Below are positions 45,805 through 54,310 of a stretch of 64,000 bases of DNA, one piece after another (positions within the stretch are counted from its first letter, which is position 1; every line of letters starts with the position of its first letter). A model generated the notes under the pieces. The model did not search any database and was not told the DNA's origin. It was given only the letters and a program-made list of their open reading frames with translations. This DNA is from a virus, in the IMG/VR virus record IMGVR_UViG_3300042466_001120, positions 1 to 64,000 of that record; one strand, given 5' to 3'. The translations under genes and the position numbers were made by a program.

Positions 45805-46408
45805 TGTTTGTGGAAATCAAAAAATGTTAAATGAATTTCATTTAAGACCCGATTCAAAAGACGGTTTAAGAAATGAATGTAAAAGTTGTACTAGAAATCG
45901 GGTTAACAATTACCGAAAGATAAATAAAGAAAAAACCAATAATTGGAATAAATCAACTTATCACAGAAACATTGAAAAACACAAAGAAACTAAAAAAAAA
46001 TATAGAGATAAAACCAAAGAAGAACAAAAAAAACGAGCTAAAAAATATAGAGAAAATAATAAAGAAAAAATAAACAATTACTCTAAAAATAGAAAAAAAT
46101 ACGACATTGAATTTAAAATAAGATGTAATGTTAGGAGTAGGGTGAAAAATTTTTTAAAAAGTAAAAATATAAAAAATAATAATACAACTTTTAAAATTGT
46201 TGGATGTGAACCATCAAAATTGAAAGAACATCTTGAAAAACAATTTAAGGATGGGATGAGTTGGGAAAATTACGGATTGAACGGGTGGCATATTGACCAT
46301 ATAATACCATTAATAAGTGGTATTACCGAAAATGAAATATATCAATTATGTCATTTTACAAACTTACAACCTTTATGGTGGTATGAAAATTTAGAAAAAA
46401 GATATTGA
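45782..46408 (+). CDS. HNH homing endonuclease with zinc-finger N-terminus
   Basis: 208 residues. The N-terminus has a CNVCGN ... CKSC zinc finger (about residues 7-38), then a long, extremely Lys/Asn-rich helical spacer (about 40-110), and a C-terminal HNH domain with WHIDHIIPL, then CHFTNLQPLWWYEN. It should cut a target at the gene 47 end. The stop codon uses the first bases of duplication copy B. Unlike the HNH protein at 7649 it has a different N-terminal module, so the two cassettes arrived independently. Confidence 0.88.
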   Translation: MKNTKICNVCGNQKMLNEFHLRPDSKDGLRNECKSCTRNRVNNYRKINKEKTNNWNKSTYHRNIEKHKETKKKYRDKTKEEQKKRAKKYRENNKEKINNYSKNRKKYDIEFKIRCNVRSRVKNFLKSKNIKNNNTTFKIVGCEPSKLKEHLEKQFKDGMSWENYGLNGWHIDHIIPLISGITENEIYQLCHFTNLQPLWWYENLEKRY

Positions 46409-46439
46409 AAATGGAACCGAAGTACTCAGAAATATTTAA
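46401..46439 (+). repeat. 39-bp duplication, copy B (start of the 46411 gene)
   Basis: Read in the gene 47 frame it encodes D-I-E-N-G-T-E-V-L-R-N-I-stop, a vestigial gp47 end. Read in another frame it holds the ATG (46411) and first codons of the downstream gene. It is probably the ancestral overlap between the two genes. Confidence 0.85.
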
Positions 46440-46986
46440 TAAAACCATTTTAAAATCGGTATCTGAATATTGTAAACTAAACAGTGTTGAAGATGTTGAT
46501 GGGTTTATTAAAAAATGTTTTGACACCGGATTTAATATTCAGAAATACGGACTTTTAGGAAAAACGGGTATTGTTGGTGAAAAACAGGTAGAAATTGAGG
46601 TAATCCGTGAAATACGGGTGGAAGTACCGGTTGAAGTGATTAAAGAAGTTGAAAAAATTGTCACAAAAATAGAATATATTAGTGACAAAACAGGTGAAAA
46701 CGAACTGTTAAGTAAAATTGAACAGTTGGAAGACGAAATGTCTAAAAAGGATAAAGAATTAGACGAAGTTAGACGTAATTTAGACGTAAACTTAGACATT
46801 ACCGTAACAAATGATAAGGTAAAAATGTTACAAACAACCATTCAAAACCTTACTTCGGAGGTTAGAGAATTAAAAAAGAAAAACGAAGAATTAGAAAAAC
46901 AATTGTTAGACATACCAAAACAACTTGGCGATATTCCCGCCAAGTTCCACGGTAGTTCTAACCTAAACGATGATTTATACAAATAA
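46411..46986 (+). CDS. coiled-coil protein between gp47 and gp46
   Basis: 191 residues from ATG 46411; a TTG at 46405 is possible. The N-terminal 45 residues are globular helical. A Val/Glu/Lys-rich strand follows (VEIEVIREIRVEVPVEVIKE), then a coiled coil (about 90-165), and the C-terminus is short and polar. It formerly overlapped the end of gene 47, suggesting co-translation with the recombination nuclease. Function unknown. Confidence 0.8.
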   Translation: MEPKYSEIFNKTILKSVSEYCKLNSVEDVDGFIKKCFDTGFNIQKYGLLGKTGIVGEKQVEIEVIREIRVEVPVEVIKEVEKIVTKIEYISDKTGENELLSKIEQLEDEMSKKDKELDEVRRNLDVNLDITVTNDKVKMLQTTIQNLTSEVRELKKKNEELEKQLLDIPKQLGDIPAKFHGSSNLNDDLYK

Positions 46987-46987
46987 T

Positions 46988-47338
46988 ATGAACTTAGTAA
47001 TTTGGGCAATGGTTGCCTACGGAATGACAAACATTTTGGTCTACGGATCAATTTTTAACGGATTTAGACAATCCATTCACAATTGGGGTAACGACCCATT
47101 ATCCCCCTTCAACTTCTTAGGTAAGTTCTTATCAGGACTAATCTCTTGTGTTTTATGTACTGGAACGTGGATTGGTTTTTTCCTATCATTAACTTATTTC
47201 TCACCAAATGTTGATATTATTGGACTTAACAAATTTTTATCAGTATTCTTTGATGGTATGTTATCTGCCGGTTTAGTATGGGCGATAAATGCGGTGATAG
47301 AATGGTTTGAAGAAAATAGACCGAGTAATAATAAATAA
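46988..47338 (+). CDS. inner-membrane protein, DUF1360-like
   Basis: 116 residues from ATG 46988, 1 nt after the previous stop. Three hydrophobic segments (about 3-20, 44-64 and 85-105) predict a membrane protein. The centre FLSGLISCVLCTGTWIGFFL, with its CxxCTGTWxG motif, resembles small DUF1360-type phage and bacterial membrane proteins. The role is unknown. It sits inside the recombination block. Confidence 0.82.
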   Translation: MNLVIWAMVAYGMTNILVYGSIFNGFRQSIHNWGNDPLSPFNFLGKFLSGLISCVLCTGTWIGFFLSLTYFSPNVDIIGLNKFLSVFFDGMLSAGLVWAINAVIEWFEENRPSNNK

Positions 47339-47352
47339 AACAAAACAAAAAA

Positions 47353-47607
47353 ATGGGAAAAGCAGCAAAGGCTCATAGAGCGAAAGTGGCGAAAAGAAAC
47401 GTCAATGTTAAAGTACAAGAAAAGAGAATGCAAAAAGTTTGGCAAGAGGCTTTTGAAGAACAAATGAATGTTATGAAAGAGAAATTTGCAGCAATGTCGG
47501 GCGATACGATGTCAGGATTAACAGGATTATTTGGAGATGAGCAAGAAGAAACAATACAGGAAGAATCCGAACCAGCAGAACCTATTTCAGGAGATCAAAC
47601 CGTTTAA
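47353..47607 (+). CDS. small basic-to-acidic protein upstream of gp46
   Basis: 84 residues. The basic N-terminus (KAAKAHRAKVAKRN) is followed by a helical Met/Gln-rich middle and an acidic tail (QEETIQEESEPAEPISGD). The asymmetry could allow DNA binding plus partner binding. No family is recognised. It ends 10 nt before the likely gp46 start. Confidence 0.75.
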   Translation: MGKAAKAHRAKVAKRNVNVKVQEKRMQKVWQEAFEEQMNVMKEKFAAMSGDTMSGLTGLFGDEQEETIQEESEPAEPISGDQTV

Positions 47608-47617
47608 TTATACAACA

Positions 47618-49951
47618 ATGACAAAAGAAATAGACTTTTCAAAGTTTGAAAACCCCAACATCCAAGTTGTGTGGGAAGATTACAATGAAAATTTTACTCA
47701 AGACAGGATCAAAAGTGTTAAACACTATTTTCAAAAAAAATATAACACAACTAATGTAAACGTCATAACAAAGGCTAAAGTTCAGAAAGAAGACGGAGAA
47801 CAAACGGTAGATGTGTCTGTAAATATTATGGACACAAACTACCAAGTAGAACTACTTAAACAGTTTCTAACAAGTAAAAATTACGACAAACACTTGGATG
47901 AGATTTTGAATCATAATAAAATGGTTGAAAATAAAATGCAAGAAACTGAAACGGATAGTGCGGTGTTTAAAAAGTGGTATATTAAAAATATTGAGTTTTC
48001 AAACTTCCTTTCATATGGAGAGAACCAAGTCGTTGATTTTGAAAAAAGTAATGGACTAACGGTTATTGAGTCTAATCCACCAAACTTCGGTGGTAAAACT
48101 GTATTGTCAGTGGATCTATTATTGTTTTTATTCTTTAACGAAACAACAAAAACAACAAAAGCGGAAGAGATATTTAACCGGTTTACAGATAAAGATAAAG
48201 TGACTGTTAAGGGTGAAATCATCATCGACGGTGAGGAATACATCATCGTAAGAAACATTGAAAGAAAGTTATCCAAAAAAGGTGAATGGAACGTTAAAAC
48301 GGAATTGGACTTCTTTAAAAAAATGGCTGATGGAACCTTACAAAACTTTACCGGAGAACAAAGAAGAGAAACGGAAAAATTCATTAAAGATTCGATCGGA
48401 ACAAAAGAAGACTTCTTAATGACAATCCTTACAACGGCAACGAACCTTGAAGAATTAATAGACTCCAAACCAACGGCAAGAGGTCAGGTACTTTCGCGTT
48501 TTATGGGTCTTGATTTTTTAAGAAGAAAAGAGGACGCAGCAAAGTCAATCTATTCTGATTTTTCAAAATCAATGTTATCAAACATCTATAACACAGAACA
48601 GTTAAAAACGGATAACGAAAATAACGAAACAAAAATCACCGAATTGAGAGATAATCTCAAAACGTACAAAGATGATCTTAAAACCATCGAAGAAAACATC
48701 GTAAAGGGTAAGGACTATCGAGACGATATGTTAAGAAAAAAACATACCGACATTGATGTTGAAATAAGTAGATTAAACCCAAGTCAAGTTAGACAAGAAA
48801 TTGAAAATCACGAGTACCAGGTTGAACAAACAAAAACGAAACTTAATGAACTTAACGTCGTTGAACCAAAAGAGTACTACAAAGAGGATGAGCACGATAA
48901 GGTAAAAGAAGAATATAATGTTGCGTTTAAAGAGAAAGTTCAGTTGGATACAAAAATCTCTGAGATTGAGAAATTAAGATCTTCTGTTAAAGACGGGATC
49001 AAATGTGAGCACTGCGGAATTGACTTGATGAATGCTAGTATTACACAACAAAAAATATCTGAACTTGATGGTTATATTAGTCAAAAAGGGGAAAAAGAGG
49101 GGTTAATGACTGTTTTAACAAGCAAAGAAAAAAGATTTGTTGATATTAAAAGACAATTTGATGAGTATGAGAAAAACAAACTAATCAAAGAAAAACACGA
49201 AGCAACAATTGAGAACTATCAGTTGAAAATAGGTGGACTTCAGACAAAACTTACAGAATATGATAAGATGTTGGATAAAATCAAGGCTAACGAACATATC
49301 GATACGATGTTGATCAAAGCGAATATGAGGTTGGAAGATTTGGATAGACAAAAAACTCAAAAACAAAATCAGATTAATAATGATGAGTATTCAATTAAAA
49401 CGTTAGAAGAAAAAATCAAAACAAACCTGAATAACATTATTAAAATTGCTGAAGAACAAGAAAAAGAAAAAATATATAAGATTTTCTTGGAAGCATACGG
49501 TAAAAACGGAATCTCAAAGATCATTATGAAAACAATGATTCCACTTATTAATTCGGAACTTCAAAGATTGATGGAGGAGAGTGCGTATTTCAAACTACAA
49601 ATACAAATCAACGATAAAAATGAGGTTGAGTTTAATATGATTGATAACGGAACGGGTATTGAAAAACTTATGGCTTCGGGATCAGGGTATGAAAGAACAA
49701 TAGCGTCATTGGCATTAAGATCGGTATTAAGTAAGATATGTAGTTTGCCAAAACCAAATATTGTAGTTTTTGATGAAATATTTGGTAAGATCTCAAATGA
49801 TAATTTGGAGATGGTGCATAGTTTCTTTGTTGCCATTAAAGACTTCTTTCCTACCATTTTACTTATCAGTCATAACCCGATAGTGAATAATTGGGGGGAT
49901 AACACAATAAAAATCGTAAAAGAGGACAATATTTCAAAAGTTTTTCAGTAA
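47618..49951 (+). CDS. 46: recombination nuclease subunit gp46 (Rad50/SbcC-like)
   Basis: 777 residues from ATG 47618; earlier in-frame codons overlap the preceding gene and are less likely. This is an SMC-like ATPase that works with gp47 to resect DNA ends. The P-loop variant NPPNFGGKT lies around residues 146-154. Two coiled-coil arms flank a zinc-hook motif CEHC (about 463-466). The C-terminal ATPase half has the signature region ASGSGYERTIASLALR and Walker B IVVFDEIFG. The first about 120 residues before the ATPase are extra compared with T4 gp46 (560 residues). Confidence 0.92.
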   Translation: MTKEIDFSKFENPNIQVVWEDYNENFTQDRIKSVKHYFQKKYNTTNVNVITKAKVQKEDGEQTVDVSVNIMDTNYQVELLKQFLTSKNYDKHLDEILNHNKMVENKMQETETDSAVFKKWYIKNIEFSNFLSYGENQVVDFEKSNGLTVIESNPPNFGGKTVLSVDLLLFLFFNETTKTTKAEEIFNRFTDKDKVTVKGEIIIDGEEYIIVRNIERKLSKKGEWNVKTELDFFKKMADGTLQNFTGEQRRETEKFIKDSIGTKEDFLMTILTTATNLEELIDSKPTARGQVLSRFMGLDFLRRKEDAAKSIYSDFSKSMLSNIYNTEQLKTDNENNETKITELRDNLKTYKDDLKTIEENIVKGKDYRDDMLRKKHTDIDVEISRLNPSQVRQEIENHEYQVEQTKTKLNELNVVEPKEYYKEDEHDKVKEEYNVAFKEKVQLDTKISEIEKLRSSVKDGIKCEHCGIDLMNASITQQKISELDGYISQKGEKEGLMTVLTSKEKRFVDIKRQFDEYEKNKLIKEKHEATIENYQLKIGGLQTKLTEYDKMLDKIKANEHIDTMLIKANMRLEDLDRQKTQKQNQINNDEYSIKTLEEKIKTNLNNIIKIAEEQEKEKIYKIFLEAYGKNGISKIIMKTMIPLINSELQRLMEESAYFKLQIQINDKNEVEFNMIDNGTGIEKLMASGSGYERTIASLALRSVLSKICSLPKPNIVVFDEIFGKISNDNLEMVHSFFVAIKDFFPTILLISHNPIVNNWGDNTIKIVKEDNISKVFQ

Positions 49952-49978
49952 AAGTGAAACCAATTTGAATTTTATACG

Positions 49979-49986
49979 TATCTTTG
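49979..49986 (+). promoter_or_regulatory. Bacteroidetes-type -7 box (TATCTTTG)
   Basis: TATCTTTG fits TAnnTTTG and begins 12 nt before the ATG at 49991. No good TTTG -33 element is present at the expected distance. Confidence 0.5.
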
Positions 49987-49990
49987 TAAT

Positions 49991-50524
49991 ATGAGAACAA
50001 AAGAAGAGTGGGAAAACAGATATCAGTGCGTTAAAAGACTTATGTCTGTTATGGATACACTTTCTGAAGATTTTGAAGGTAACGATAGAATTTTAGAAAC
50101 ATGTGCAACCATGTTAAGAAATCCCGTTATATTTGATAATAATGTTAAGGTAGTCAAAACAAGGCTACCTTATTCTATTGAAAATATGAATCAAGAAACT
50201 GAGGACCATTTAATTGGTATTAGTAACATTGTATTATACATATACAAAAGAAAGTTACATAATAAGTGGAATAATGTTGAAGACTTTAAAAAAACATTAA
50301 AGGCGTTGAATGTATTATTACCGATAGAAAAAAGTTTGAATAATAGTAAAGTTTTTAAACACCAGTGGAGTTTTAGTTATGATGATATTGAATCATGTAT
50401 TATGTGGGACAAAAAATTGGAGTCCGTAGGTATAACAGAATTGATATGTGACGAAACAAATGAAAAGGTTTCTGTAACAAAAATTAGAGAGACTTGGTAT
50501 AAAGAAAACGAAGAATATTTATAA
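49991..50524 (+). CDS. unknown helical protein
   Basis: 177 residues, helical, charged, without Cys clusters, signal or membrane segments. It opens the transcription unit that continues into the methyltransferase genes and has a host-type promoter, so early expression is likely. No family is recognised. Being next to a DNA-modification enzyme suggests a role in DNA modification or anti-defence, which is weak positional inference. Confidence 0.78.
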   Translation: MRTKEEWENRYQCVKRLMSVMDTLSEDFEGNDRILETCATMLRNPVIFDNNVKVVKTRLPYSIENMNQETEDHLIGISNIVLYIYKRKLHNKWNNVEDFKKTLKALNVLLPIEKSLNNSKVFKHQWSFSYDDIESCIMWDKKLESVGITELICDETNEKVSVTKIRETWYKENEEYL

Positions 50525-50536
50525 AAAATAATTAGA

Positions 50537-52027
50537 ATGAAAAAATTAACACTAACAGGACAAACGTTAAATCAATTGTACAAATCTGTAGTTGAAAAAG
50601 ACGTTGAAAACAGTTATAGACAATTTTTATCTACAAGAATTTCAGATATGGTTTTTACGTCTCCATATTTGTGTGATGGTTTTGGTGTTTCAGAAAAGTA
50701 TAAAATAAGAATACTTTGTGAATTTAAAAAAGACGCCGATTTTAGGAAAAAAATAGACAGAGTACAGGCACTATGTCAAGTTGTTGGTTACATAAAAAAA
50801 TTCACAATAGATGCTATAAAAATACCTAATGTTGTTTTAATTGGTGATAGAAATGAATGGTTTGTTTTACACGTCAATGAAATATTTAATTACTTAAACT
50901 TAGATATTGATTGGAAAATTGCACCATCAGACGCTTACAAAAATCAAGTTTTGTTTAATGCTTTAATGGAAGACGATAAAATTAATCCATTTGTTTTTGA
51001 TGTTACTGAAATAGATCAAGTGGTTGATAAAATAAAAGACTTAGCAAAAAACGTTACAAGATTAATACCTATTACTCCACAAAATATTACTGAAGTATTT
51101 TTGTATTTTGAAAAAAACGTCTTAGGAAAAAATAAACTTACAACAAATGAACTTGCTAATTTATTTGTTCAGATTTTAATTAATCCTGACGATAATTACT
51201 TACATCCGGTTAAAAAAAGGAAGACTATTGTCACAAAATCGTTTAATGAAGTTCCGGTAAAAACAAGGGACTCGTTTAGTTCGTTTTTTAGTCACTTCGC
51301 TAATGAGTATAGTCCTACACAAAAAGAAGGTCTTACTGCGGTTGTTGACAGATTAATACAAGACGTTACAAGACGTAAACAAGGTGAATTTTTTACACCG
51401 ACAATATGGGTAGATAAAGCACACGAATATATAGCATCTGTTTATGGTGACGATTGGAAAGAAAAATATGTAGTTTGGGATCCAGCTTGGGGTACCGGTA
51501 ATCTTACTCGTGATTATAAATTTAAGGAGTTATATGTATCGACATTAAATTATTCTGACATTCAGACTGCGGACCAAATGAGTTATAATATGGGAGCAAC
51601 AAAGTTTCAATATGATTTTTTGAATGATGATTATGATTTCTTGCCAAAGGGTTTGAGGGGGGCTATTGAGAGTGGAAAAGAGATTATTGCGTTGATGAAT
51701 CCACCATATAAATTTTCGGGTAATGGTACGGGTAAAGGAGGGGTATTTGAATTACAAAATGTGACCCAAAAAGAAATGAAAGATAAAAATTTTGGAAAAT
51801 CAGCAAATCAAATGTATCTCCAATTTTTATATAGGTTAAGTAATATGGGTAAAATACATTTATTATTTTTTTCAAATCCCACATTTTTAACTGGTTCAGG
51901 GTATTCTGTGTTTCGGGGGTTTTTTTTAAATAAATACGAATTTAAAAAAGGATTTATGATGAATGCTAAAGAATTTGAAGGAACTAAAGAATGGGGTTTA
52001 ACTTTTTCAATTTTTAATAAAAAATAA
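50537..52027 (+). CDS. type IIG-like adenine DNA methyltransferase, N-terminal part
   Basis: 496 residues. Near the N-terminus, CDGFG (Asp47) and ILCEFKK (Glu62-Phe-Lys64) form a possible PD-(D/E)XK nuclease site, as in type IIG restriction-modification proteins. After a helical linker come RRKQGEFFTP, the SAM-binding motif I DPAWGTGNLT (from Asp315) and catalytic motif IV NPPY (388-391), typical of N6-adenine methyltransferases. The frame stops at an A6 run, and the next gene looks like the missing C-terminal part. It may methylate phage DNA against restriction, with or without cleavage activity. Confidence 0.85.
   Translation: MKKLTLTGQTLNQLYKSVVEKDVENSYRQFLSTRISDMVFTSPYLCDGFGVSEKYKIRILCEFKKDADFRKKIDRVQALCQVVGYIKKFTIDAIKIPNVVLIGDRNEWFVLHVNEIFNYLNLDIDWKIAPSDAYKNQVLFNALMEDDKINPFVFDVTEIDQVVDKIKDLAKNVTRLIPITPQNITEVFLYFEKNVLGKNKLTTNELANLFVQILINPDDNYLHPVKKRKTIVTKSFNEVPVKTRDSFSSFFSHFANEYSPTQKEGLTAVVDRLIQDVTRRKQGEFFTPTIWVDKAHEYIASVYGDDWKEKYVVWDPAWGTGNLTRDYKFKELYVSTLNYSDIQTADQMSYNMGATKFQYDFLNDDYDFLPKGLRGAIESGKEIIALMNPPYKFSGNGTGKGGVFELQNVTQKEMKDKNFGKSANQMYLQFLYRLSNMGKIHLLFFSNPTFLTGSGYSVFRGFFLNKYEFKKGFMMNAKEFEGTKEWGLTFSIFNKK
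52019..52024 (+). other. A6 run at the split of the methyltransferase gene
   Basis: Six consecutive A end the first frame at TAA (52025-52027). With five A the sequence would read through N-N-M-I-N into the next gene, giving one protein of about 763 residues. This may be a phase-variable tract, a slippage site, a real mutation or a sequencing error. Confidence 0.7.
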
Positions 52028-52028
52028 T

Positions 52029-52832
52029 ATGATAAATTTTGATATCTTGAAATCAAACGATAAGTTTGAAATTGAAAATTTAGGGGTAATTACATTATAC
52101 GATACGGATAATCTAAATCCATTATCCGGATTTATTAAAAACACAAATTCTACAGAATTTTTTAAAATGAGTTTTGATAGTAATAATGTTTATAATAGTG
52201 GTCAAGGGGTCTATTTATTTAATACTATAGATAAAAATAACAAACGCAAAGTTAAAGTTGGTGGGGACAATTTTGGTGACGCTATGGTTGGATTTACTGC
52301 TAGAAAATTAATACCATTTACGTGGGTTAATGAATATTCTGAATATTTAAAACCTAACGTTGAAAATAAACAGTATGCGAATTTCAAAAATAATTCTGTT
52401 ATTTATAGTCTTTTTAATTCTCAAAATTTGTTACAACCTAAAAACGAATTCTTTTGGATGTCAAAAGAAAAAATGATGGAAATGGCAAATAACATTAACT
52501 ACACCGAATTATACAACGACGCAAGAACCGATAATAACAGGTACGTACATAACCTACTATTCGGTGAAGAAAACATTTATGAACAACTATCACCTGATGC
52601 TAAACTTGTATTGGATAAGGCTACAGAATTAACCATAAGGTCAATGACGATGAGAAGTCACTTCGCTGACAACCACAATCACCTTAATAGTTGGGATGCT
52701 GGTTACGCACAACTTAAATTGGTATGGAAAGAATATTTTCCAAATGAGTTTAAAGAATTTAGACAACTTTATAAGAACTTGGAAGACAGAATGAGACCTT
52801 TAGTAAATGAACTTGGATTTTTATTAAAATAA
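52029..52832 (+). CDS. methyltransferase C-terminal/target-recognition part
   Basis: 267 residues, beginning 1 nt after the previous stop in another frame. There is no methyltransferase motif of its own. The composition (beta-rich first 130 residues, then a helical end with DAGYAQLKLVWKEYF, followed by KNLEDRMRPLVNELGFL) suits the target-recognition and C-terminal regions of large type IIG-like methyltransferases. It could be translated separately and assemble with the N-terminal part, or be restored by slippage at the A6 tract. Confidence 0.75.
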   Translation: MINFDILKSNDKFEIENLGVITLYDTDNLNPLSGFIKNTNSTEFFKMSFDSNNVYNSGQGVYLFNTIDKNNKRKVKVGGDNFGDAMVGFTARKLIPFTWVNEYSEYLKPNVENKQYANFKNNSVIYSLFNSQNLLQPKNEFFWMSKEKMMEMANNINYTELYNDARTDNNRYVHNLLFGEENIYEQLSPDAKLVLDKATELTIRSMTMRSHFADNHNHLNSWDAGYAQLKLVWKEYFPNEFKEFRQLYKNLEDRMRPLVNELGFLLK

Positions 52833-52859
52833 TATGTACGGAATAACAAAAAAAATACT

Positions 52860-52867
52860 TATATTTG
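52860..52867 (+). promoter_or_regulatory. Bacteroidetes-type -7 box (TATATTTG)
   Basis: TATATTTG lies 31 nt before ATG 52891 and downstream of a weaker in-frame ATG (52834). This supports 52891 as the start. No clear -33 element. Confidence 0.45.
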
Positions 52868-52890
52868 TAAAACAATTTAAAAACATATTT

Positions 52891-53475
52891 ATGGCTAGAC
52901 AGAGAAAAGTAACAAAACCCCAAGATAAGAGGTATATGTTATTTTTATATGGTGATTTTAGTGATGGTGATGAGTTAACAAACGAGATCAGCATGCAGTT
53001 TGTACCAGCAGTATCTTCTGAATTTTTAAAATTCACTTATGGTGAGTTTGGTGTTGTATTACACTTTAGAACTAAAGAACCGTTTGAGGACCTTAAAGAC
53101 TATGTTGATATGGTGTTTAACGATATTACCGAACAATATTTCTTGGTTGAAGTATCGGGAGATGTTGATATTAAAATGCCAAGAAAACTTAAAAAAGACT
53201 TTTTAAATATAGACGGAGACATAAAGAAAGAAGAACCAAAAACAGGAGGGATAAAAGTAGATGAAGTAAGAGACGATAGAAACCGAGACATTAAGAATAT
53301 GTCGTTTGATATATTCTTACCAATGTTTGACCCCACCTCACCCTTTAATAAGGTACAAGAAGAGGTATTACCAACAGTGGATGAAATTTTAGAGAAGATA
53401 ACAGAGACAGGAATTGAATCATTAACAGAGAAAGAAAGAGAAATATTAGACAATTATGGAAAAAACAAAAAGTGA
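52891..53475 (+). CDS. unknown protein upstream of the sigma factor
   Basis: 194 residues from ATG 52891, chosen because a host-type promoter box lies between it and the earlier ATG. The N-terminal part is alpha/beta, the middle is charged, and the C-terminus holds VDEILEKITETGIESLTEKE, a motif (DxILxKIxxxGxxSLTxxE) also found at the ends of some bacterial membrane and regulatory proteins. It overlaps the sigma gene by 20 nt, so the two are co-expressed. It might regulate the sigma factor; that is inference. Confidence 0.78.
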   Translation: MARQRKVTKPQDKRYMLFLYGDFSDGDELTNEISMQFVPAVSSEFLKFTYGEFGVVLHFRTKEPFEDLKDYVDMVFNDITEQYFLVEVSGDVDIKMPRKLKKDFLNIDGDIKKEEPKTGGIKVDEVRDDRNRDIKNMSFDIFLPMFDPTSPFNKVQEEVLPTVDEILEKITETGIESLTEKEREILDNYGKNKK

Positions 53476-54271
53476 GAACGTTAAATCGTCAAACCCTTTG
53501 AATCAAGATGAGATTCAGATTTATTTAAAAGACATTAGAAAACTAAAGGTTATGACACCTGATCGTGAGAAAGTCTTGGCACAAAAAATTGCGTCAGAGG
53601 ACTGTACCGAACGAGAGAAAGAACAAATCCAAAAGGAGATGTTGGAAGGAAACCTTCGTTTTGTTATCACGGTGGCAAAACAATACCAAAATCAAGGGGT
53701 TGATTTATCGGACTTAATTGCTGAAGGTAACTTTGGTCTTATGAAAGCAATTAAAAACTTTGATTGGAGTAAAAATAACCGATTCATATCATATGCTGTA
53801 TGGTGGATTAAACAATCCATTTTGCAATCCCTTAATGAGCATTCAAGAACAATTCGTCTTCCGGTTAATGTTGTTCAGGATATGCAAAGAGAAAAGAAAG
53901 AGAATGAAAAGACAAATAAAGAATTGTCTGACAAATTCGCAACCCTACCAAAAATGATTGATCTTGATATGCACATCAACGAAGATGGGGACACCTTGAT
54001 TGATATCATCAAAAATGAAAACGTGGAATCACCTGACGCTATATTCTCAACAAAAGATCTTTTAAAGGATAAGATGATGAATATTATGGGTGTTTTGGAT
54101 GAAAGAGAAAGAGTGATCGTTGAAGATTATTATGGAATTACCGGAACACCAAGAACATTGGAAGATATTGGATCTGACTTTTCTTTAACAAAAGAACGTG
54201 TAAGACAAATTAAAGAGAAAGCTCTTCGTAAGTTAAGAAACGAATGTTCGGATTTATTTGAATATTTATGA
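53456..54271 (+). CDS. RpoD-like sigma-70 family factor
   Basis: 271 residues, about the size of the short primary sigma of Bacteroidetes. Region 1.2 (DEIQIYLKDIRKL) and region 2 with LRFVITVAKQYQNQG, LIAEGNFGLMKAI and the -10-recognition helix NRFISYAVWWIKQSILQSL are strongly conserved, including the WW pair. Region 3 is short. Region 4.2 is a helix-turn-helix (RTLEDIGSDFSLTKERVRQI) for -35 contact. It should bind host RNA polymerase and redirect it. T4 uses the divergent gp55; this phage instead carries a host-like sigma, the likely reader of the TATTTAT sites. Confidence 0.92.
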   Translation: MEKTKSENVKSSNPLNQDEIQIYLKDIRKLKVMTPDREKVLAQKIASEDCTEREKEQIQKEMLEGNLRFVITVAKQYQNQGVDLSDLIAEGNFGLMKAIKNFDWSKNNRFISYAVWWIKQSILQSLNEHSRTIRLPVNVVQDMQREKKENEKTNKELSDKFATLPKMIDLDMHINEDGDTLIDIIKNENVESPDAIFSTKDLLKDKMMNIMGVLDERERVIVEDYYGITGTPRTLEDIGSDFSLTKERVRQIKEKALRKLRNECSDLFEYL

Positions 54272-54278
54272 TAAAAAA

Positions 54279-54310
54279 TTTGGCGGATTGGAATAAACAC
54301 CATATATTTG
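54279..54310 (+). promoter_or_regulatory. Bacteroidetes consensus promoter of the structured RNA
   Basis: TTTG (54279-54282), 20 nt, then TATATTTG (54303-54310), the same geometry as the promoter at 63456. The predicted transcription start is near 54315. Confidence 0.65.

Larger units (their letters stand above)
45598..46400 (+). mobile_element. two-gene homing cassette inserted between genes 47 and the 46411 gene
   Basis: The roughly 800-bp segment carries a ribbon-helix-helix gene with its own TATTTAT motif and an HNH endonuclease gene, and is flanked by the recoded 39-bp duplication. Its base composition is even more A-rich than the neighbours. Confidence 0.82.

Noticed and set aside
47531-47617. 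An upstream in-frame start for gp46 at 47531
   Set aside because: It would overlap the 47353 gene by 77 nt and adds a low-complexity Lys/Gln/Asn stretch; ATG 47618 gives a normal spacing of 10 nt.
50537-52832. A BREX/Pgl-type defence island
   Set aside because: Only a methyltransferase-like pair is present; no phosphatase, ATPase, protease or other island components are nearby.
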